A DNA stretch of 64,000 nucleotides from Pseudomaricurvus sp965662505 (GTDB lineage: Bacteria; Pseudomonadota; Gammaproteobacteria; Pseudomonadales; Cellvibrionaceae): the NCBI RefSeq assembly GCF_965662505.1, contig NZ_CBFIHX010000002.1, positions 3,500 to 67,499 of the forward strand. Direction: 5' to 3'. Under the pieces are notes generated by a model. The model had not been told where the DNA came from. It saw nothing but the letters and a program-made list of their open reading frames with translations, and did no database searches. The position numbers were made by a program, and so were the translations under genes. Of the stretch, positions 58,080 through 64,000 are shown in pieces; within the stretch, counting starts at the first letter, position 1, and every line of letters starts with the position of its first letter.

Positions 58080-58225
58080 TAAAGGTGCTTGGTGACCGGT
58101 TTTCCGGAAGCTGAGGTAAACGGGAAGAGTGGTGCGCTCGGTCACACGAGTTATGCCAACGCTGCCCCCGCAACGGTGATTGATCTGTCAGCAGATCATA
58201 AGCCCGATACCGGCCTTGAATAACT
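58080..58225 (+). ncRNA. Cobalamin riboswitch
   Basis: Conserved blocks of the adenosylcobalamin aptamer are present in order: AAACGGGAAG...GGTG near 58117, the B12 box GCTGCCCCCGCAACGGTGA at 58161-58179, and the closing AGCCCGATACCGGCC at 58201-58215. It lies upstream of btuB, so the vitamin should lower btuB (and perhaps operon) expression. Downstream, AGGAT / ATCCT with a pyrimidine tail near 58286-58308 may be part of the expression platform. Edges are approximate. Confidence 0.92.
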
Positions 58226-58435
58226 CACGTTGCCCGGCTCACCGGATCAACGTGCTTAACGATGAAGCGGAGGGCTTTATCGGTAGGATTCGAGGCTATC
58301 CTTTCCTTATATCAGCATAAGCCGGTATAAAAACAGCCTCCTTCCCTGCTCTTTGTCCTCCCTCAATCACGTCATTACTGCCGCAATACCCTCTGAACCT
58401 TTCAAGCAGAGGCCGGCAAAAGATTGGGGAACACC

Positions 58436-60262
58436 ATGTATAAACAAACTCTATTAGCCGCTGCACTCGCAGGCCTTACTTCGTTACCTTCACAGGCAGA
58501 GATCGATAAAAGCTCCAGCCTGGAAGAAATGGTTGTAACAGCTCACCGTATTCCTGTTCAGATCAGCCGAATTGGCTCATCCGTTAGCGTGCTGTCGGCA
58601 GCCGATATTGAGGCCAAAGGACAGTTGTCCGCGGCTGATTTGCTGAGAACTTTGCCAGGGATTGCGGTGAGCAATACCGGTGGTATGGGCAAGCAAACCA
58701 CTCTGCGTATCCGTGGAGAAGAAGGCTACCGCACCGTAGTTTATGTCGATGGCGTAAAAATTTCGGATCCTACGGGAACACAGGTAGGCCCTCGATTTGC
58801 TCATCTGATGACCAGTGAGATTGAGCGAATCGAAGTGCTGCGTGGTCCACAGGGGATGATGTACGGTGCCGATGCCGGTGGGGTGGTGAATATTACAACC
58901 AAGCGTCCGACTCAGGCTTTGGAAGGCGATGTCAGCGCTGAATACGGCCGCTACGACACCCGTAACCTGAGCGCGAATCTGCGTGGCAAAGTAGAATCTT
59001 TTGATTATTCCATCAGCGCCAGTGATGTATCGACCGATGGCTTCAATGCTCGTGATGACGATACTGTTTTGGCGGATGATGACGGCTACGACAATACTTC
59101 GCTGAATGCTTCATTAGGCTGGGATGCGACCGAAGCTCTTCGTTTCGAGCTGGATGTTCGGGATGTGGACAGCTACAACGAGTACGATGGTTCTTTTGGC
59201 AGTACCGACAGAGCCAGTGACTACGAGCAGACCACGGGTTTGTTGAGAGCTATTTATGAAGGTGAAAATCATACTCAACAGCTCAGTTATTCGGCCAACA
59301 AAGTTGACCGTCAGCTGTATACCGATGGTCTGAAAACCTATGTCTATGAAGGTACTCTGGACACCGTTTCTTATCTTGGTTCCTTCAAGCTCTCTGAGCA
59401 AAACACCTTGGTTTTAGGCGTTGATGACGAGAAGCAGCGCGATAAGCTGAATCATACCAAGCAGGACCAGCTTGGGATCTACGCTGAATGGCAGGGCCAG
59501 TTCACGGATCAGTGGTCTTACAGTGCGGGTGTTCGTCACGACGATAACGATGCTTTCGGTGAGCATACGACCTATCGACTGACCACCGCATATGTGCAAT
59601 CTTTGAGCGATGGTAATTACCTCAAGTACAAAGCATCCTACGGTACCGGTTTTCGCGCACCCAGTTTGTACGAGCAGAACTACAACGCAAACTCTGTGGC
59701 AAAAACAGTTTTGACGGAAGAAACCAGCGAAGGCTTCGATGTGGGTGTGGAATTACACACCGCCAGCGGGCACTTATTTGAAGTTGTGTATTTCAATCAG
59801 GAAATTGACGACGCTATTGATTTTGATGTGGTGGGTTACACTGGCTACATGCAAGAAGATGGTCTGAGTCGTTCTAAAGGGGTTGAGCTCAATTCGGAGC
59901 TGGTATTGAATGATCATCTGAGTTTGTTGGCCAATGCGACGTATAATGACACTGCGACCTCTACCGGTGAACAGCGTGCTCGTCGTCCAAGACAGGTGTT
60001 TAATGTCGGTCTGCAAGCCATGATGTTGAGTGAGCGGTTGCGAGTCAATGCAGATGTCAGAGGTTCTTACAATGCGATTGATAACGATGGCAGCAAGCTG
60101 GATGAGTACGAAGTGCTGAACGTGTCGGCTACTTACTTTGTCATGCCGCAGATGGAAGTTTACGTGCGTGGCGAAAATGTCATGAATGCCGACTACCAGG
60201 AAGTTAATCATTACAACACCAGCAAAGCTGCGCTGTACGGCGGTGTTCGTTATCGCTTTTAG
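58436..60262 (+). CDS. btuB: TonB-dependent vitamin B12 receptor BtuB
   Basis: An outer-membrane receptor of 608 residues from ATG 58436 (GGGGA upstream; a TTG at 58424 is less likely). A signal peptide (about 1-21) is followed by the TonB box region EEMVVTA (30-36), the plug domain (to about 160, with TLRIRGEEGYRTVVYVDGVKISDPTGTQVG) and a beta-barrel ending in the aromatic residue of GGVRYRF. The plug motif and the cobalamin riboswitch upstream identify BtuB rather than a siderophore receptor. Confidence 0.93.
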   Translation: MYKQTLLAAALAGLTSLPSQAEIDKSSSLEEMVVTAHRIPVQISRIGSSVSVLSAADIEAKGQLSAADLLRTLPGIAVSNTGGMGKQTTLRIRGEEGYRTVVYVDGVKISDPTGTQVGPRFAHLMTSEIERIEVLRGPQGMMYGADAGGVVNITTKRPTQALEGDVSAEYGRYDTRNLSANLRGKVESFDYSISASDVSTDGFNARDDDTVLADDDGYDNTSLNASLGWDATEALRFELDVRDVDSYNEYDGSFGSTDRASDYEQTTGLLRAIYEGENHTQQLSYSANKVDRQLYTDGLKTYVYEGTLDTVSYLGSFKLSEQNTLVLGVDDEKQRDKLNHTKQDQLGIYAEWQGQFTDQWSYSAGVRHDDNDAFGEHTTYRLTTAYVQSLSDGNYLKYKASYGTGFRAPSLYEQNYNANSVAKTVLTEETSEGFDVGVELHTASGHLFEVVYFNQEIDDAIDFDVVGYTGYMQEDGLSRSKGVELNSELVLNDHLSLLANATYNDTATSTGEQRARRPRQVFNVGLQAMMLSERLRVNADVRGSYNAIDNDGSKLDEYEVLNVSATYFVMPQMEVYVRGENVMNADYQEVNHYNTSKAALYGGVRYRF

Positions 60263-60310
60263 TTGACGTTGTTTATATAAGCCCCTGTCAAATGATGGGG
60301 GTTGTTATTG

Positions 60311-60336
60311 AAAAGGAGGGGAAACCCTCCTTTTTT
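60311..60336 (+). terminator. Hairpin terminator between btuB and btuC
   Basis: AAAAGGAGGG (60311-60320), GAAA tetraloop, CCCTCC (60325-60330), then T6. A strong stem-loop directly after btuB and 12 bp before btuC. It should reduce read-through so that the receptor is made in excess over the transporter. Confidence 0.85.
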
Positions 60337-60347
60337 CCGGGAAATTT

Positions 60348-61364
60348 ATGAAACGCACACAGCCCAAAAAGCTTCTGCTTATCCTCTTGGTGATGCTGCC
60401 ATTAAGTCTAATGGTAGGGCTGGTTGTGGGGCCGGAAATCATTTTGCCTTTTATATCGGGGTCGGAATCCCAAACCTTTTCAAACCAGCTTATTGTTGAG
60501 CAGATTCGTTTGCCGCGTACCTTGATGGCAGCCATCATCGGTGCCACCCTGGCCGTATCCGGCGTGATGATGCAGGGATTATTTCGCAACCCATTGGCCG
60601 ATCCGTCGCTGATTGGTGTCTCCAGCGGGGCGTCCGCTGGTGCCAGTTTTATGATTGTGATGGGCGCCGGATTGTTTGGTGTGCACGAACTACTGGGCGT
60701 CTCTTTTGTGGCGCTGGGCGCTTTTGTGGGCGCGGCGTTGGCAACCTGGCTAGTGTATCGTCTGGCGGCGACAGCCACTGGAACATCCGTTGCCACCATG
60801 TTGCTTGCGGGCATTGCGATCAGTGCCCTGGCGGGCGCGCTCAACAGCTTTTTCAGTTTTATTGCCGACAATCATATGCTGCGGCAAATCAGTTTATGGC
60901 AAATGGGATCTCTCAGCAGTGCGTCGTGGAATCGGGTCATACTGGCCTTTGCGCTGTTGGGAAGCTTGCTGTGCTGGTTTCCCCGTTACAGTCGTGCACT
61001 CAATGCCTTCCTGTTGGGTGAATCTGAAGCCCGCCACTTGGGTATTGATGTCGATAAGATCAAAGTTCAAATTATTATTCTGGTGGCGTTGGCTGTAGGT
61101 GTTGCAGTGGCCTTAACGGGAACCATCGCCTTCGTGGGACTGGTGACACCGCATATGGTTCGTCTGGTCATTGGGCCGGATCATCGCGGGTTGATTCCCT
61201 GCTCCGCACTGGCGGGGGCCATTTTGCTGGTGTTGGCTGACGCGTGTTCGCGCTATGTGATGGCTCCGGGGGAGCTGCCTATTGGTGTGGTGACCGCGGT
61301 GTTAGGGGCGCCTTTCTTTTTGTCGTTGCTGCGCAGGCAGCGTACAGCCGTGGAGGGTGTGTGA
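60348..61364 (+). CDS. btuC: FecCD/BtuC-type ABC transporter permease
   Basis: A 338-residue permease with about ten membrane helices. Signatures of the BtuC/FecCD family are IRLPRTLMAAIIGATLAVSGVMMQGLFRNPLADPSLIGVSSGAS near residue 45 and GTIAFVGLVTPHMVRLVIGPDHR near 260. It passes cobalamin into the cytoplasm together with the ATPase encoded next. The stop overlaps the btuD start by one base (TGATG), indicating coupled translation. Confidence 0.92.
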   Translation: MKRTQPKKLLLILLVMLPLSLMVGLVVGPEIILPFISGSESQTFSNQLIVEQIRLPRTLMAAIIGATLAVSGVMMQGLFRNPLADPSLIGVSSGASAGASFMIVMGAGLFGVHELLGVSFVALGAFVGAALATWLVYRLAATATGTSVATMLLAGIAISALAGALNSFFSFIADNHMLRQISLWQMGSLSSASWNRVILAFALLGSLLCWFPRYSRALNAFLLGESEARHLGIDVDKIKVQIIILVALAVGVAVALTGTIAFVGLVTPHMVRLVIGPDHRGLIPCSALAGAILLVLADACSRYVMAPGELPIGVVTAVLGAPFFLSLLRRQRTAVEGV

Positions 61365-62146
61365 TGTTGTCCCTCCGGCAGATTCAGTTGAGTTATCAAA
61401 CGGGCAAGCAACCCGTCCCCATTTTACGAGATGTGAATCTTGAAGTGGCTGCAGGACAGGTTGTTGTTGTACTGGGCCCCAATGGCGCCGGTAAATCCTC
61501 GCTGTTGAAAGTGGCCAGTGGTGAAGTGGTGCCGCAGTCTGGCGAAGTGCATTTTAATGGCCAGTTGCTATCCTCCTGTTCACCCGCCGAAAAAGCATTG
61601 CATATGGCCGTGTTGCCACAGCAGTCGCTGTTGAACTTTCCGTTTACCGTGGAAGAAGTGGTGATGCTTGGGCGCACACCGCATAACACCGGTTTGGTGA
61701 TCGATCAGGACATTGTGACTCAGGCGTTGCGCAGTACAGACTCCGATTATTTGCGCGAACAAACTTATACCAGTTTGTCGGGCGGAGAAAAGCAGCGGGT
61801 TCAGTTGGCCAGAGTGCTGGCTCAGGTATGGCAAAGTGAAGATCAGCGGCAGCGAGTCGTGATTCTCGATGAGCCCACATCGGCACTGGATTACGCTCAT
61901 CAGCAGATGGTCGCCAGTCTCTTGCGTGAACACTCTTCAAACGGGTGTTCTGTAATCACAGCCATGCACGATCTGAATCTGGCGGCGCAGTGTGCGGATC
62001 AGTTGGTACTGATGTGCTGTGGTCAGGTGCGTGCGGTGGGTTCACCTGACGAAGTACTGCAGGAAGATCTGCTGCAAGAGGTCTTTCAGGTGGCGTTTCA
62101 TCGCGTGACGCATCCGCAAACCGGTCGCCCATGGTTGTTATGCTAA
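61364..62146 (+). CDS. btuD: ABC transporter ATP-binding protein (BtuD/HmuV type)
   Basis: A 260-residue ATPase from ATG 61364; the longer frame from 61244 overlaps btuC and is not used. Walker A is GPNGAGKSS (38-46), the signature is LSGGEKQRVQLARVLAQVW (about 138-156) and Walker B is VILDEPTSALD. The signature wording (RVQLARVLAQ) resembles HmuV haem-transport ATPases more than E. coli BtuD. Context (cobalamin riboswitch, btuB, cbiB) argues for B12, so substrate is assigned by neighbourhood. Confidence 0.85.
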   Translation: MLSLRQIQLSYQTGKQPVPILRDVNLEVAAGQVVVVLGPNGAGKSSLLKVASGEVVPQSGEVHFNGQLLSSCSPAEKALHMAVLPQQSLLNFPFTVEEVVMLGRTPHNTGLVIDQDIVTQALRSTDSDYLREQTYTSLSGGEKQRVQLARVLAQVWQSEDQRQRVVILDEPTSALDYAHQQMVASLLREHSSNGCSVITAMHDLNLAAQCADQLVLMCCGQVRAVGSPDEVLQEDLLQEVFQVAFHRVTHPQTGRPWLLC

Positions 62147-63102
62147 TTCTCTGGGTGGTATCGGCACTCCTGCTGGACCGGCTGCTGGGCGAGCCGAGTC
62201 GTTTTCACCCTCTGGTGGGGTTCGGCAATCTGGCTATCTGGCTTGAGCGACGTCTCAATCAGTGGCAGGGTTCCAGTACAGAGCCATCAGTATCCGCCCG
62301 GCGCTTAAGAGGTGGGCTGGCGTGGTTGCTTCTCGTGTTGCCATTGCCGTTGATCATCGGGCTGGTATGGTTTGGCGGTGGCTTAAACGAGCTTGGAGAA
62401 TGGCTGCTGGCTGTGCCAGCGCTTTACCTGAGTATCGGCTGGCAGAGTCTGCGGCAGCACGGTCGGGCGGTTGCCGAGGCGTTTTCCCAGAAAGGGCTGG
62501 AAGCCGCGAGGCATCAGGTGTCGCGAATTGTCAGTCGCGATACGGATTCTATGGATGAAGCCGCGGTATCACGAGCCACCATCGAATCCATTCTGGAAAA
62601 CGGCAGCGATGCCATATTTGCGCCACTTTTCTGGTTTATGGTGGCGGGGCCGGCAGGTGCTGTTATGTACCGGCTAGCCAACACACTGGATGCCATGTGG
62701 GGCTATCGCACCACACGTTACGCGGCATTTGGTTTTTGCAGTGCAAAGCTGGATGATGTACTGAATTGGATTCCCGCTCGCTTAACAGCAGTAAGTTACG
62801 CCCTGCTTGGGCAAACCGCCACCGCCCGGCGTTGCTGGCGAGATCAGGCTGGATATTGCGCCAGTCCCAATGGTGGTCCGGTGATGTGCAGTGGTGCTGG
62901 CAGCCTGCAAATAGAACTGGGTGGTGGAGCCTGTTACCACGGGCAATGGCAGTCACGTCCTGTGATGGGCGAAGGACGAGCGGCCGTGATCGGGGACATC
63001 AATCGCAGTATTCAGTTAGTGGATAAAACCGTGATGCTATGGATTGGATCATGGATGACAGTGTGGATTGTCATTTGGGTCAAAGGATCAGTTTTTGTAT
63101 GA
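62131..63102 (+). CDS. cbiB: Adenosylcobinamide-phosphate synthase
   Basis: CbiB (called CobD in Pseudomonas) attaches aminopropanol phosphate to adenosylcobyric acid. The 323-residue membrane protein has the family blocks LDRLLGEPSRFHPLVGFGNL (16-35), SRDTDSMDEAAVSRATIESILENGSDAIFAPLFW and ANTLDAMWGYR. It starts within the end of btuD (16-bp overlap from ATG 62131, or 7 bp from ATG 62140). Together with cobD it indicates the lower-ligand/salvage part of B12 synthesis. Confidence 0.93.
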   Translation: MVVMLILWVVSALLLDRLLGEPSRFHPLVGFGNLAIWLERRLNQWQGSSTEPSVSARRLRGGLAWLLLVLPLPLIIGLVWFGGGLNELGEWLLAVPALYLSIGWQSLRQHGRAVAEAFSQKGLEAARHQVSRIVSRDTDSMDEAAVSRATIESILENGSDAIFAPLFWFMVAGPAGAVMYRLANTLDAMWGYRTTRYAAFGFCSAKLDDVLNWIPARLTAVSYALLGQTATARRCWRDQAGYCASPNGGPVMCSGAGSLQIELGGGACYHGQWQSRPVMGEGRAAVIGDINRSIQLVDKTVMLWIGSWMTVWIVIWVKGSVFV

Positions 63103-63171
63103 GTGCGGACGTTGAGAGCTATCCATCTCCGGACTCAGAGTAGTGCACATGTGTGCCAAAGGTTGTAAGCA

Positions 63172-64000
63172 ATGCTGAATCACGGTGGTCAGCTGGAAAA
63201 GGTTAAGTTGCAATACCCGGACGTCGATGTCGAGTGGCTGGATTTATCCACTGGCATTGCCCCCTGGAGCTGGCCGGTGGAATATGTACCGGTGCAGATC
63301 TGGCAACGTCTGCCGGAAACATCCACTGGGTTGTGCAACGCGGCTGCAGAGTTTTACGGTTGTGAGAGCGAGAACATGCTTTCAGTGGCCGGCAGTCAGG
63401 TTGCCATTGAGCTGATACCGGAATGCCTTAAGCAAGAAGGTTGTCGGCAAGAAGGCTATCAGCAAAGAAGTCTCAAGCAGGAACCTGAAAAAACCGACTC
63501 GGTGGCCATCCCCCTTTGGGGCTATGGTGAACATGCCCGCTGCTGGTCCCGCGCCGGATTTAATATTGTCTACTACCGCACTCCCGAAGACGTCGACGTT
63601 TTTGTGCAGTCCGGTCGTGTTCAGCATGTACTGGCAATCACCCCAAACAATCCCAGCGCGGATGTAATCTCCGTTTCCCATTTGCAGCGTTGGCAACAAC
63701 AGTTGCTGCCTCAAGGCGGTTATCTGGTGGTGGATGAGGCGTTTGCCGATACGGCAGAGCATGCGCACAGTGCTTTATCTTTGGGAGCCAAAGACAACCT
63801 GATCGTGCTGCGTTCGGTGGGTAAGTTTTTTGGTATGGCCGGTTTGCGGCTTGGGTTTGTGATCGCCAGCGAGACGTTGAGAGAGCAGTTACAACAGCGG
63901 TTGATTTTGTGGGGAGTGTCCAATCCAGCTCAGTGGCTGGGGGAGCGAATGCTGAAAGACAGTGACTGGCAGTGCTTGCAGCGCCATCGGATAAACTATT
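63172..64000 (+). CDS. cobC: Threonine-phosphate decarboxylase-like aminotransferase (3' end beyond window)
   Basis: A PLP enzyme of the histidinol-phosphate aminotransferase fold; CobC/CobD decarboxylates threonine phosphate to give aminopropanol phosphate for CbiB. The frame opens MLNHGGQLEKVKLQYP with AAAGG upstream, and shows STGIAPWSWP, the NNPSAD substrate motif, VVDEAF and the PLP-lysine region LRSVGKFFGMAGLRLGF. 276 codons are visible, running off the right edge; usual length is about 330-360. A 20-residue insert at about 86-105 is encoded by a 15-bp repeat. Symbol usage differs between organisms (cobD in Salmonella). Confidence 0.88.
   Translation, partial: MLNHGGQLEKVKLQYPDVDVEWLDLSTGIAPWSWPVEYVPVQIWQRLPETSTGLCNAAAEFYGCESENMLSVAGSQVAIELIPECLKQEGCRQEGYQQRSLKQEPEKTDSVAIPLWGYGEHARCWSRAGFNIVYYRTPEDVDVFVQSGRVQHVLAITPNNPSADVISVSHLQRWQQQLLPQGGYLVVDEAFADTAEHAHSALSLGAKDNLIVLRSVGKFFGMAGLRLGFVIASETLREQLQQRLILWGVSNPAQWLGERMLKDSDWQCLQRHRINY
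63427..63486 (+). repeat. Four-copy 15-bp coding repeat in the cobC-like gene
   Basis: Units CTTAAGCAAGAAGGT, TGTCGGCAAGAAGGC, TATCAGCAAAGAAGT and CTCAAGCAGGAACCT encode LKQEG, CRQEG, YQQRS and LKQEP. The frame is kept. They form a hydrophilic insertion between IELIPE and the conserved VAIPLWGYGEH segment. Confidence 0.85.

Larger units (their letters stand above)
57824..58435 (+). promoter_or_regulatory. Regulatory region of the B12-uptake operon
   Basis: A 612-bp stretch between the PilZ genes and btuB with no protein gene. It holds, in order, a 16-bp inverted repeat (57977-58031), a likely sigma-70 promoter (58040-58068), a cobalamin riboswitch (about 58080-58225) and about 210 nt of downstream leader. 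These are listed separately. Confidence 0.8.

Noticed and set aside
57982..58173. 63-codon minus-strand frame across the btuB regulatory region
   Set aside because: It overlaps the inverted repeat, promoter and riboswitch; no motifs.
1..64000. CRISPR array or insertion sequence
   Set aside because: The repeats present have no regular 25-40-bp repeat/spacer structure and there is no transposase or cas gene.

Overview
The window reads as a stretch of chromosome from a free-living gammaproteobacterium, most likely of the Pseudomonadales/Cellvibrionales type. The evidence is gene order rather than any search. The gatCAB | mreBCD-maf-rng-yhdP block, the kdsD-lptCAB-rpoN-hpf-ptsN-rapZ-npr block, the murA-hisG-hisD-degS(algW)-zapG/zapE-rplM-rpsI-petABC-sspAB order and the radA-PilZ pairing all match the Pseudomonas-like arrangement. 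There are no rRNA or tRNA genes, no insertion sequences, no integrase or phage structural genes and no CRISPR array. Nearly all of the DNA is core genome.

Layout. 1-3222 (minus): gatC-gatA-gatB, with gatB cut by the left edge. 3688-12479 (plus): mreB-mreC-mreD-maf-rng-yhdP, for cell shape and envelope. 12502-22733 (minus): darP, mgtE, then npr-rapZ-ptsN-hpf-rpoN-lptB-lptA-lptC-kdsD-yrbG, linking nitrogen-PTS and sigma-54 to LPS export; kdsC is missing from its usual place. 23043-27803 (plus): an orphan mlaC, ibaG, murA, hisG, hisD. 27887-29802 (minus): degS/algW and zapG. 30365-37640 (plus): zapE, rplM-rpsI, a bc1 complex whose cytochrome b and c1 are one open reading frame, sspA-sspB, a YnfA-like protein and a conserved unknown. 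37708-43843: cysK, a Yip1-like membrane protein, an M48 protease with lemA, and a thiolase. 44160-49880: parC, then glpD and aceK on the other strand. 50004-52424 (plus): a polysaccharide deacetylase and an HD-GYP protein. 52504-55356 (minus): a Bax-like glucosaminidase and a two-gene replication module (lambda P-like protein plus a protein with three DnaT-like repeats). 55506-57823: radA and two PilZ proteins. 57824-64000 (plus): a cobalamin riboswitch, then btuB-btuC-btuD-cbiB-cobD/cobC, the last gene cut by the right edge.

The most unusual themes are these. (1) Many short, mostly degenerate tandem duplications (units of 14-24 bp, 2-5 copies). The sequences are unrelated to each other. Several carry a copy of the neighbouring gene's stop codon; others sit in non-coding gaps or in tolerant coding positions. 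(2) A fused cytochrome b/c1 gene. (3) A three-repeat DnaT-like protein overlapping a lambda P-like helicase-loader candidate. (4) An mreC whose conserved N-terminus requires an AUC start codon. (5) Loss of mlaFED/mlaB and kdsC from otherwise conserved clusters. (6) A 16-bp inverted repeat just upstream of the B12 riboswitch promoter.

Function was assigned by reading motifs and family resemblance from memory. No alignment or database search was run.
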